A DNA stretch of 44,858 bases from Pleurobrachia bachei (lineage: Eukaryota; Ctenophora; Tentaculata; Cydippida; Pleurobrachiidae). The number at the start of each line of letters is the position of its first letter. Position 1 is the stretch's first letter. Of the stretch, positions 23,601 to 37,108 are shown piece by piece. The translations under genes were made by a program, and so were the position numbers. The stretch lies in NCBI GenBank assembly GCA_000695325.1, contig AVPN01000433.1, positions 1 to 44,858 on the forward strand, written 5' to 3'. A model generated the notes under the pieces. It did not search any database, was not told the origin of the DNA, and saw nothing but the letters and a program-made list of their open reading frames with translations.

Positions 23601-26600
23601 TGTCGTCACCGTCTGCATTATTCTGGTGAGTGAGATGGTGATGATACTTTTGGCTTACACTGCTGCAATCCCCCTGTGGTGGTATTGTCCTCTGGGTGCT
23701 TGTAGCATATATGCCAAGCTGATACATACATCCTTAAAGAATTTTAAGTTCCCTCTGACATTAGTTATTCCTAGATGACAAGTCTCCGCTTCCACAAAAA
23801 GGCTGTTGTCAGTATATAGTATCCCAGCTACTACTATAATCCAACTATATAACTAATATAATCCATGTGTGTTTCATCAGGTGACTGTAGTTGTCGCAGG
23901 GGCGGGATACATAGTCTGGAAACAGCAGCAGAAGAATAACGATGATATGAAAATAGAGTGGAAGATTTGGAGGAATGAACTGGATTTCACCGTCAAGAAG
24001 AGTATGGCGGGAAGTAAAAAGGTATGATTGTTACCATGGATACATGACTGTTACCATGGATACATGATTGCTACCTTGGATTCATGATTGTTACCATGGA
24101 TACATGGTTGTTACCATGGTTACATGATTGTTACCATTGATACATGATTGTTACCATGTGGATACATAGTTGTTACCATTGATACGTCATGTTGTTACCA
24201 TGGATACCTGATTGTTACCATGGATACATGGTTGTTACCACAGCTTCTCTAACTCATGTTACCATGGTTACTAACAGAATCCCCCCGTGTTCAGCTGGTC
24301 GGGGCGATGGACGCGGAGATTGGCGGAGTGAACAGTGGTATTTCCCTCGCCAAGTACAACCACAACTACGTTATTGTAAAGAATCTACCAGTTCAGACGA
24401 TTGCCATTACCAAGGAAATCCTAGAGGAGTTGTACATTGTGAGTATAGATTGTATGTTGTACTTGTATATTGTAATATTGTACTTGTATAGTACTGTACA
24501 TTGTAAGTATAGTGTATATTGTACTTGTATAGTACTGTAATGTACTGACTAAACTGTACTTTATGTTACATCACTTGATGCAGTTTAGTATAATCAAGTC
24601 TCCAGTTAATCAAATACTGCAATGTCATGCATGTCTTTCCAGATGTCTTATAGTAAACGACTAGTCGAGTTTTACTTTGAACTTTTTACATTCGCGACTT
24701 TTACAGTACAAAATAGGACAGTTGCTCGACCCAGCAAAATTTAGGACTGCAAGCAACCTACCTGTCCCAAAATGTCTCACCCCCTTAAATACAAAACCCA
24801 CACCATTCAATAAAGATTGATACGCTTCTCTCAATGTTTTATTGCAACCCTTAACCCTTTCGTTCCCTCTCCACTTGCAGCTAAAGAAGGTGACCCACAG
24901 CAACCTGATTGCATTTTACGGAATGTGTGACGAGCCGGGACAGTGTGCTGTGGTGGTTGAGTATTGTGCCAAGGGTTCCCTCCTGGATATTGCACACAAC
25001 GAGGATGTCCACCTTGATTGGATGTTCAAACTCTCACTGATCATTGATGTTGCTAAGGTAGGTCTTCGGTTGCTATGGTGAGTTGTCAATGACGTTAGAG
25101 TAGTTTTACTTACAATGCTCCATCCAGCTGCAGTTCTTTAGAACGTATAATGTCACTGTCCGGCGATTATAGTGGCGAATTAAACCCCAATTTTTCGAAA
25201 CCATGTACTTTGACACCTGACAGCTTGCTCCAATCAATGCCAGACAGAATTAATTAAACCGATTTTTTACTTCTCCATGTGCCAGACAGCATTATGATTT
25301 ACATTTTACTTTTCTTTAGGGTTTGCGATATCTGCACACGACAGCATTTGGTTACCATGGCAACCTCATGATGTCGAAATGTGTGGTGGACAAGCATTGG
25401 GTCTGTAAACTAACAGATTTCGGCATGAAAAACATAAAGAAGATTCCACAAAACAGCCAACAGCAAACCAACACCAGAGGTAGGGGAGCTGTTATATACA
25501 TTCGGTTCCTCGATTGGGGTCCGACTGAATTAGAAACTAATCTGCGGTAATACACTTATACAGCCAATATATTCTACAAAGGGCCAGTAGGACCGGACGC
25601 ACAAACACACAAAAACGCACACACAGCTTCTTTATCAAAAGTAAAACTAGCAATCCTTGAATCTTTAAAAAGCAATATAAATATTATGAACATCCATTAA
25701 CCATTTTAACCCATCCCATTAATTTATGGGGTATGGCTGATGGCACATTATTCTACTACAAACCATTAATTGAATATTTCTTACTAGCTCTCTTTCTATC
25801 AGTCATATCCCAATCATCATCTATTCCAACATTAAATGCCTATTCAATCCTGATCAGATCCCAATCATGATGTTATACATTTGGTGACATAGACACCTGG
25901 TGTGGGGATCGCACCAGGTGGCTATGTCACCTTATAGTTATACATAAAGTCACATGTTAAACATTAAAAACATTTAGGCTGGGCAGGGAAGGAAGCTGAC
26001 AGCGATTCCAGTTCCAGCAGTAATTCTTCAGACGATGGCTTTGCCACTAACATAGCACACACACATGCAGAGAAAATGATGCTCCGAAATGTTAATCCCC
26101 GTGGTATGAAATTACAATATATTGCCACTCAGCGCCATATTGCAGTGCCATGCAGCAGCGCCATAACATAATTGCGAAAACTCACTTTGATCTCTGTGTG
26201 CAGCTTGACAACCTCTCTTAGTTGACTGTGTTCTCAGGGGTAGCTGGCAGACAGTCTTTTGGAAAACATAGTGTGTCTTCTCTGCCAATAGATACCGATC
26301 AGATTTTCCACGAATTTACCCTTCTCCTTTGCTTCGATTACTTCTCTAAACAATCTTCCATTTTATCTTTCTCTCCCTTGATTACCGTAATCTACAATTG
26401 ATAGCTGAGTAGCAAGCTGGATCTTTAGTCGATTATATAGCTTAATAATTTGCATAGCTAAAAGTAATATCTCCACGATCTATAGAGGGAGACCAAAATG
26501 ATCGATATGATATTAGGTTATTAGACTACTGCACACTTCAAATCACCATCACTCATCACCATACGGCATACCGGTTGAGGTGTATACCGAGTGTACTACA

Positions 26601-29600
26601 TGGTTTACTGGTTTAAATTTAGTAACAGGTCCACGTGTGATCACCATGGTAACAACTCCACATCGCGTGATTTGCAGCTGAAGATGACGATGACAAGGCC
26701 GGTCTCTTGGAATCAGAGCTGGAAGGAGGTGGGGGATCATCCCACACCGTGAATAACAACAACAGCTTCTCAAATCGAACCAGACGGAGAAACACCCGAC
26801 CTCAGCTTCTCATTGATACCAAAAAGATGAAATTGCAGGAGTATTCCTCCTTTACGGGTGGTGTGATCACCAAAGAAATACCAGTTAGACGTGAGTGTGT
26901 GTGTGTGTGAGTGAAATATGTATATTGGTGATTTGCAGCCCAATATCATTACTGTGTGATAAACAGAAGAAACCACGTGCTAATCTGATATCATGGAGCG
27001 ATATTATGATCTCCCCGATCGTTTATGTTACACTTGATGCACGTGAAGCATGTGATGGTTTTTGATGTGTAAAGTCGGATATTTTGAAGTTGTCACCCTC
27101 AAATTCTTCAAAAAATTTGACTTTACATGTGCATGTGGGGTGTTTGATTTAATAAGGAAATGGGAATGAATTAGAATTATATGATTTAGAATGAAGTTTA
27201 TTTGATTTTATGATTCACTCCAATCAAATTTAAGTACTCCTTCATCAAACTAATCACTACAGCACGAGTGAAATGCTTCTCTTTTGAATCAGGGAATTAA
27301 AAGCACAGTTTTCCCATCTCTCCCTGACATATTCCGCTAACTCTCATGAAAATTGATTGGGGGCATGCCAACATTCTTATATCTGCTCAAAAAGCAAGCT
27401 CCGCACCACTGCGCATATCAGCAGCAACCCCACCATCGCAAAGTTATTAGTGGCAACACACACCATTAATACATCACTATTTCCCTCCCAGACTTGTTCT
27501 ATGCTGCTCCAGAGAGGTTGTGGCCCAGTAGCAAGGAGAGGACCGCTAAGGAATACCAAAAGCTTGACGTTTACAGTCTCGCTATTGTGATGTATGAGTT
27601 ATTTGCCCGGAGAGTCCCCTACGATACTTCCGATAGCATCCCAGAGAGTAAGTTTAGTTTTAACCCTCTTTGATTCTACCCTCCTATTATACCTGAACCT
27701 CAGGTCTCAGGGACAACTGAAATTCAGGTCTCATTTGACCCCACCCCAGCTCTGATAGATTTTTTTTTTGATAAATCGTGATATGTATTCATACCATCCC
27801 AAAATATGTTTTATCAACCTGTTGAGTTATGAGGGGGGGGGGTAAAAATGATCATTACATAAATTGAGGGGTGACAGGTAATCATAAAACATAGCGGTGG
27901 ATAATATATTGAGGGGTAGGTCTCTCAGGGAGTTTAATTTGATTGTCTAGACTAGCCAATCAGAATTATCACTTCTCAACCACCATCCGTCCTGATAATT
28001 TTCTTTTGTCCAAATTAATCTACAGTCAGAACCCATCATTGGTGCCTATTTACTAATATATTTTCCTGTCCAATTTGATTTATCCAACATCTCATGTGCT
28101 TACCTTTTAGTAATCTTTGGGATGGGGGTGAGGTGTCTTTAAGTTTGGCGGTGGGAAGTTTCTAAAAAAACTTTAATATTCCATTTCAATAGCTGTAAAC
28201 AACTCAACCTTTCAGAGATTGTAAACCGCGTAAAGAACCGTGAATCTCCCCCGTGTCGACCTGACCTCTCCATCCTGGATACAACCGATTACACCAGCCA
28301 CGAGGTAATTATAGCATGCAGTTACCATGGTAACAGACATTGTGAGGGGTTACCATGGTAACGAGTATTCAAATACTGTGCTTTTAGTGCCATTACGGTA
28401 ATGAAAAACACAAGCACCACTGTGAGGGGTAACTGCAGGTAATCCGATTCTAGGATCTTGTAACGTCAATGTATTCCCAAATCAGTTGGTGGGCAAGGAA
28501 GAATCCGCCGAGGCGATCCCTCAGGAGGCCATTGAGTTGATCAAGAACTGTTGGAAAGAGATGCCCTTTGAGAGGAACAATATGGCGGAAACGGTGACTG
28601 CCCTGGAAGACATGAATCCAGACAGGTTAGTTATATCACGAGGTGGTATAGTTTCCATGGTTACCTACACCGTTTCCATGGCTACCAAAAGCTGTTTCAA
28701 CAGATACCATGTATTCTGTGCACCAATAAATGTAAATGTCTGATAGCCTAGCTCTCACAACTCAATGTCACCTTTGCCATTACGTTAATTTGTTAAACTC
28801 AACACCTTCTTTTTGACACCTCAAAAACTGCAGCAGGGGGTGGTGTGATATAATTTATCTAATTATGTAGGCTAATGATTTGTGCAGCTCCACACTTTCG
28901 TCACCATGGAAACAATGGTACGGGGCTACAGCTTAACACTTTGTGTAGTCCTATAACAAGTTGTGGAGTGGTCAGCGGTCTCCCCGTAACATGTTTCGAT
29001 GAGGGACTATATGCAGCCTAGTAACTACTAGTCATGAGTCTCCTATCCGACCTCAATAGTCAATGTGTTATTTAATGAATATATCAATATGTCGCATCCT
29101 ATATAAAGAGGGGGTAAAGTATGCTTCAACTGTTGAATTGTTAAGACGTTGTTAAAGTTCGCTAGGCTTAACTATAATAGGCATAATTGAAAGTATAACT
29201 ATTTATAAACACACAACTTTGGTACAGTGTTAGAATGATGGTATACCGGCGACCTCTATAATTTGTAATAGACAATAGACATGAACTGACCGAACAAGTC
29301 ACGTGACTGGTTATCAGCCAATCCGGGACCAGTGTCTTAAGAGACATGTAAACACAGGAATTAGATACACAACTTTGATTTCAACAAAAAGATAACAATA
29401 AATATACACAAAGCAACTCCTAATAAAACTCTATACATTTTTATCGGGGCGACAGTTCATCACCACCACTCACATGGTCACCATCAACAGGAGTAACACA
29501 CATCGGTTTCAAGTCACTACTCGGATCACTCTTTTGCCATCTCCTCATCTCAGGTGTTATTGTCCCTCCTCTTATAGGTGTCCTAATTGGAGCGGGTAGC

Positions 29601-32600
29601 CCCCGCATCTGACTCGCACTAAACTCAATCCTCTTGAGCTGTTTATACCGGGTGAAGCTGATTACACAATAAAACATACGCGTGTAGACCCGTCTGAATT
29701 GAGAGTTTATCCACCCGTACAACAAGGGATTAAAAGCTGAGTTGCCTAGCAACGCCCAAATTACAACTTTACTGACTGTGTGGGTAAGGCTGAAGGGAAG
29801 GTCCATACCAAACCAGAGTACCAGGCCTATCACAAAAGTTGGGAGAATGGAGCCTAGAACAAAAAGCGTCAGTAGAAGGGTGATTTTAGCTGTCCGTAGG
29901 TTTGGTGGTGATATCTGGCGACCTTGTTTCACCCTCGTGATCGAGAAATGAGCGATGCAGGCGTAACAGAATACAATCAAACACACGGGAATGGGGAATG
30001 TTAACATGACGTAGAAGAGAAAGTAGTAATTGTGTGGGTTGTCATAACCCTGTTCAGGCCCCATGGCACAAGACATACTGAAACTTGAGAACTTGTAGTT
30101 ACTCCAACCTAGGAGTGGTGGCAGTGCCCCTAGGAACGCTATGAGATATATCAATCCCACTATTTTAAACGCCTTCACTCTCTTCATCTTTGACCTATAA
30201 CTGATCGGTGATCTAACCAGCATCCACCGATCGAGAGACGTAAACCCGAGAGTCCACACTGATGCAGTTATGACAAGGGAGTCAAGGAAGGCTGAGAAGG
30301 CACAAACCGGCCCGGAGAGGACCCAGGATCGGTTGTACACCGAGATGGCAATGGTAGGGAGTGTCCAGAAGCCCACGATAAAGTCACTGCAACCCAGGGA
30401 GAGGATGAAGATGTTGGAGGAGTGTTGGAGGGATTTGTCGAGGTAGACGGCGAGGAATTGTAATCCGGAACCGACTACTGCCAGGATAGATAGGATGGCT
30501 GAAAGAAGGATGTGTGTTAGAGAATACAAGACACAATATGAGATTGAAGACAAGAGAAAGTCACATATATAGTAATTAAAATTAGAAACAGAAGTTAATA
30601 ACGTATACGTATGTTAGAAACCAATGAAGTTAATAACAAATGACGTGGTCATCATATTGAACTCACCGAGTATGGATATCATTAGAACCATGTTATTATC
30701 AGAATAATCAAAAGGGTTCACACTAAGTTCATCCTCTCCCCTCTGGATTAGCTTCTCTGTCAATTGATCTGAATCAGCCATACTATTCTACAGAATTTAA
30801 CAAGTGTTATCAATCGGTACATTATAAAACAGAATTAAGCAACTGTTATAATAGTAGTACAGTCTAAAACGGAATTAAACAAGACGTGTTCTTGTGGTAC
30901 AAACGATTTACAGCATCAGAAGTGTAGTGGTACTCGACAGATTTGACAGTATATCAGGAGCTTCAAATTAGAGAAAAGTGTCAAGTTGACACTGTCAACA
31001 CAGTTTGTATAGAATTGATAAAAGCAGATTTCTGTAACTGGTGTTTGCTAGGTACAGAGTATGCAGAGTACAAAAGACGCAAGTAAAGAGCGATAAAGTA
31101 TCATGTAGCCGTCAGTAGAAGGGTGATTTTAGCTGTCCGTAGGTTTGGTGGTGATATCTGGCGACCTTGTTTCACCCTCGTGATCGAGAAATGAGCGATG
31201 CAGGCGTAACAGAATACAATCAAACACACGGGAATGGGGAATGTTAACATGACGTAGAAGAGAAAGTAGTAATTGTGTGGGTTGTCATAACCCTGTTCAG
31301 GCCCCATGGCACAAGACATACTGAAACTTGAGAACTTGTAGTTACTCCAACCTAGGAGTGGTGGCAGTGCCCCTAGGAACGCTATGAGATATATCAATCC
31401 CACTATTTTAAACGCCTTCACTCTCTTCATCTTTGACCTATAACTGATCGGTGATCTAACCAGCATCCACCGATCGAGAGACGTAAACCCGAGAGTCCAC
31501 ACTGATGCAGTTATGACAAGGGAGTCAAGGAAGGCTGAGAAGGCACAAACCGGCCCGGAGAGGACCCAGGATCGGTTGTACACCGAGATGGCAATGGTAG
31601 GGAGTGTCCAGAAGCCCACGATAAAGTCACTGCAACCCAGGGAGAGGATGAAGATGTTGGAGGAGTGTTGGAGGGATTTGTCGAGGTAGACGGCGAGGAA
31701 TTGTAATCCGGAACCGACTACTGCCAGGATAGATAGGATGGCTGAAAGAAGGATGTGTGTTAGAGAATACAAGACACAATATGAGATTGAAGACAAGAGA
31801 AAGTCACATATATAGTAATTAAAATTAGAAACAGAAGTTAATAACGTATACGTATGTTAGAAACCAATGAAGTTAATAACAAATGACGTGGTCATCATAT
31901 TGAACTCACCGAGTATGGATATCATTAGAACCATGTTATTATCAGAATAATCAAGAGGGTTCACACTAAGTTCATCCTCTCCCCTCTGGATTAGCTTCTC
32001 TGTCAATTGATCTGAATCAGCCATACTATTCTACAGAATTTAACAAGTGTTATCAATCGGTACATTATAAAACAGAATTAAGCAACTGTTATAATAGTAG
32101 TACAGTCTAAAACGGAATTAAACAAGACGTGTTCTTGTGGTACAAACGATTTACAGCATCAGAAGTGTAGTGGTACTCGACAGATTTGACAGTATATCAG
32201 GAGCTTCAAATTAGAGAAAAGTGTCAAGTTGACACTGTCAACACAGTTTGTATAGAATTGATAAAAGCAGATTTCTGTAACTGGTGTTTGCTAGGTACAG
32301 AGTATGCAGAGTACAAAAGACGCAAGTAAAGAGCGATAAAGTATCATGTAGCCCGTGGGATTTGAACCCATTAATATAGGGAACTATTACATGTAAACAC
32401 ACTAGATATTACGTCAGCACTAGGCTATTAAAGTTCATTTTCCCCTGGGCACACTCCATAATAATATTATTAGCAAATAGTAGGATCAATATATTCTTGA
32501 CCACGAGACGAAAGACATTTCAATATTGGGATTAAATATTACACCTTAAAGATCATCATCATGAACCCTGCAGGAGAGCGTCATCATCATCAGGTGTTGT

Positions 32601-35600
32601 AAATAAAACTACTCAAACTTGGCAAGATCAATTTAAAACTCATCAATTCGCTCTCGATAGAGCATGGTAGAGATCTTGAATGATGCACATGATCACCCTG
32701 GCAGAATTACTGGGTTACCGGGTTATCTAAAGCAAGAAGGGGAGAGTGAGATGGGAGGGTGAGAGGAGAGAGTGAGAGGAGGGGAGACTGGAGAGAGGAG
32801 GGAGTGAGAGGGGAGATCAGTACTGAGAGAAGAAAGAGAGTGAGAAGAGAGAGAGACATAGAGAGAGAGAGAGAGAGAGAGAGTGAAAGAAGGGGGAGAC
32901 AGAGAGATGACAGTAATTGACGACATAACAACTCGCTTATACAGCATATGGTCATATTATAATGGCTGAATGTGTATGTGATGTGGTGACTCTTGTTGTA
33001 AAAGAGACAATAATAAAGCGGGTTGTGACTCTTGCTGTAAGAGAGAGAATAATAAAGCGGGTCGTGCGTGTGTGGTTTTGGGAACAGATGTGGTGTAAAA
33101 AGAAGAGACGAGAGCGGGGAGAGTGCTTGAAAGCTAGGATGATCTGGATATCTAAAACACATTTAGCAATGAAGAACAATGACTGGTTCATGCCACGGTA
33201 GTTCAAACTATAACCGCCATGAACATAGCCAGTCATTGGTATCCCAATGACTGGCCATTTCTACAACATGCAGTACCGGCCTTGTTCAGAGCTGTAACTG
33301 CACATGGCCGGTACCGTGCTGAGGTGCCTCTAGAAACCTCTGATGATTACTGATGAATGATGATGGGTCACAAGAAACTTTATCACAGATGTCCAATACT
33401 TCTCTCTCTTTCTCTAACAGAAAGACGCATTTGCAAGCGAGTCTATATAGTGTCGACGAGAGAGAATAGCAATTGGGGTGCATCCTTTCAAAGAACGGCG
33501 ACATGACTGACAAGATGGGGCGATTGGCTAAACTGATTAAAAAAATGCTCCCTCTTTCTCCCTCTGGCTAGTTCCCACCCGCTAGTTGAGTTTTTCTCAT
33601 AAGAAGGGGCTGCATCGCGATGCAGTTGGTAGTGAGCTACTGAACTGGAGTTAAATAGTGCAAATACCTGAACTATGTCTGAACTATGCAGTAAAGAATT
33701 CTCAGATCTGCCACGGCCCCAGACAGGTTTAACTGACATTTTGCTGGAGATCATTAGACTGGGCAGCTGACATGCAAAAGGTTAACTTCTTAACCTCTCC
33801 ACAATCTTAAAGTGATCACGGCACTTATTTGAGATCGAGACAGACACGTGACGGATCCATGGTGCCTAGATAGCCTTTTGATTAATATTAGGATCTCTTT
33901 CCCTGGCGCTCGCCCAGACCCCAGTCTGCATAAGCCTCGGTTTTAATAAAGGGTTTAAATTTAGAGACAAAGAGCACGTGTAATTAGCCAGTAGCCTAGT
34001 ATATCTCAGCCTAAATTGTAAACAAAGCGTTGTAAAATTTCGACCGACTTGAAGAGCAGACTAAATGTCAAACAATGGGAATTTCGGAAGAGTTTGATTA
34101 GCCACTTATATCCAGCAACATGTCATGTCGCTAAAGAAAAACATTTCAATCTATTCATAGTTGAAAGAATTAGCAATCTACTAGAAGGAAGACTAATCGC
34201 GACTTGTCATGTGTCATTAATACCCCTCTCTGACTTGAGTCTCGTTATGCATCATTTCATAGTTGAAGACGTGTTGCGGTCGAACTATGGTCATGCATCA
34301 CCCGAATATGATATTAATGATGTGGATAAAATGCGGTGTTAACCCCGCCCCTCTCAGCGGTCTCTAGTTTCACGAAAATGAACTGAAACAAAAATATAAA
34401 TCAGGTTATTGTGAGATACATCTGGTGGCTGAGTTAGTTCATTAGATAGCGGCTAAGGGTTTAAGGTATAGTTTATTTACTACGAATAAGTCTTCTACAG
34501 AACTATCATATGTGTTAATGTAGCTACAGGATATAAATAAAGAGCTAGTGGTACATAACTGAATGAAGATATATCTGGTTCCCCCTTTTTAATGCATTTA
34601 GGGGAAACCAGGTCTGGTGCTGCAGTGCAGGAGGTAAATAAGATCTTTAAATTACTTTAAGTTCAGAATGAAATTAAATAAGATGAGACCTCGAAATTAA
34701 TACCATATATACAATGAACGTTTGTAGATTGGCGCGTTATGAAGCTGGCTGTTCCCAGCGCGAGCTGGGGACTGCCAGCTGGAGTTTAATCGCCCGGCAG
34801 GGCGATTAAACTGGTTTGAATCACGACGCCGATCCCGAGGCTTCAGCCGAGGGTGAGGCGGAGGTGATTCAAACCTAGAACGCGACAAGCTAACAGAGTC
34901 AAACGACTCAACGCAGACCTTGGATTTTTGAAAATATTAATAGTTTTTCTGTGATTACAAGCGGCTCTGTGACTGCTCTGAGATTCGATCATTCCATGCC
35001 ACCGCGGGCTCTACCCGCCTTAAGAAATTTCTCCTGTATGAAGAAATGCCTCAAAGTCGTTCGATAGTGTTAGTTTGTTTTCCCATTTTCCCATGAGGCT
35101 TTCAGCTTTCTTCCCCTTCGAATGATTTGTCTCTGAGTGTTTCCAAAATATTGGGGTTTCTAGATGCATGTTGATATGTTTTTATTTGTCTCCCATCTTA
35201 TCTAGTGCAAATTATAGAATATTTTTTTATCCCTAACTCGGTGTGTTAGTTTTATTTGCTTCAACAGCTATAATATAGTGATTCAGATCCTTCATTCGTA
35301 CAGTGCTGCTTGTAGTGGGAATACCTTATCTGATCATTACGGTTTCTTGGCGTACTCAGGGCGGGGTCCTATAATCTTCTCATTATCCGTCTTTTATTGA
35401 GAGACTTGATGTGGGAACTTCAGTTACTTCTCATTTCATCCATTTGAATTATCAGGATTGACCAGGTATCATTGCAGTCTACATAACTCATACACTTGAT
35501 AATAATAATATTTCCTAGCCCATAATACTACTTCCTTCTTCGTGTATATATACAATGAACGTTTGTAGATTGGCGCGTTATGAAGCTGGCTGTTCCCCGC

Positions 35601-36405
35601 GCGAGCTGGGGACTGCCAGCTGGAGTTTAATCGCCCGGCAGGGCGATTAAACTGGTTTGAATCACGACGCCGATCCCGAGGCTTCAGCCGAGGGTGAGGC
35701 GGAGGTGATTCAAACCTAGAACGCGACCAGCTAACAAACGTTCATAGTTTATAAAAGTTAAAACCCGATAGCAATTACACACAAATAAGGGACACAACAC
35801 AAGGTGAAACACACTAGACTTACTGGCAAATAGTCAACAGACGCCCCCACTCTGTGTGTAGACTTAGTGGCAACTGTTTTTCACATATTTGACTAAGCAG
35901 AGAGCAAGATTAGCGAGCAAGATTAGAGACAATACACACAGTGAGATGTAGTAAACACTAAAAGTAAAAGAAACAATGGGAGAGAGAAACTAATGGAATG
36001 CGATTATTTTCACTCTTTATGAGAGAGATAACATTGATAGGTGTTGCAAGAATGTTTCCCTTCTCTTTTGTTGAGAGTACTGTGTGTTTACACACATATT
36101 CGTTACTCAGACTTTTACTCGCATGTTATCGAAATGAACAGCCAGTGAGAGGGGACTGTAAAATCGCGAGCCGGCTGATAAGCAGGATGATAATTCAGAA
36201 AACTCGCGCGTCATTTCATAAAACAACTGACAAAACAGCTATCGGGTTTTATAGAGCTATGATCTATATGACCACATGTGAATATTGAATATAATTATGC
36301 ACCCCACCTTTTGAGTTATATTATTTGAATGGTGAATAAAAACCACTACACACGCTCACCAAAAACTCATCATTTGCAGACTACACACCGTATAAGAAAT
36401 GGAGT

Positions 36406-36451
<46 letters not shown>

Positions 36452-37068
36452 AGAGAAAGATAGGGAGAGAGAAAGGGTTCTCTGAGGGGTCATTAACAAG
36501 ATTAGCTATCTGAAGGTATCTTTTTCTCTATGCACCCTCTCTATCAATATATGCCTCTACAGACTACATTTTATACTAGCTCTATCTATCCTGTCTTCCT
36601 ATATCTACCGTAAATACATAGTTCCAAATAATGTAAAAGGCACAGTGCCTCTATGAAAAAAGAAACTAAAGTTGGGTCTGCTGATGGAGGCTGTCTTTCT
36701 TGGAGGGCGGGGTCCGTTAGTGTCACACTTTGACATGCTCCAAAGCTATCTTATCTATTTTGAGATAGACCTGTCACTGAGAGTTTCTTAGATTTCTTGA
36801 GAGAGATAAACATGACAAGCAACAAACAACCAATAGAACATTTTATTAAACGAAGCTAGGTATTATAGGATAAAATTGAAACTGGCGAAACATAACACAT
36901 TTTAATTGGAAACTAGCGAAGCTAACACATTTTAATTGGGTCTTCGGTTACCATAGAAACTCTTGAGAACAATGGCCTTCAATTTAATCTTTGTAAATTA
37001 CTGAACAAAGAAGCTCTGGCTCTGAACTGAAAGGGGCAGCTGTTTTCATGAAAAACCTATGTAGCTGG

Positions 37069-37108
<40 letters not shown>

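Larger units (their letters stand above)
31110..32352 (-). repeat. 1243-bp tandem duplicate of the GPCR 5' part
   Basis: Nearly identical to 29867-31109. One substitution is evident, A/G at about 30711 versus 31954, changing Phe to Leu in exon 1. The unit holds GPCR exon 1, its intron and the part of exon 2 encoding TM1-TM5, plus upstream sequence. Confidence 0.95.

Noticed and set aside
27357-27590. 77-residue frame overlapping receptor exon 19
   Set aside because: It is a shifted-frame shadow; the correct frame encodes the conserved APE segment of the kinase homology domain.
30499-30553. ATG at 30553 as the GPCR start
   Set aside because: These codons are the intron end. A CTTTCAG acceptor at 30499 and an in-phase upstream exon with a better N-terminus give a proper TM1.
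34049-34342. 97-residue plus-strand frame in the large intron
   Set aside because: It has no recognisable domain, no splice partners and AT-rich intronic composition.
34697-34888. Arg/Pro-rich minus-strand frame
   Set aside because: It lies entirely within the multi-hairpin element and reflects its GC-rich inverted repeats.
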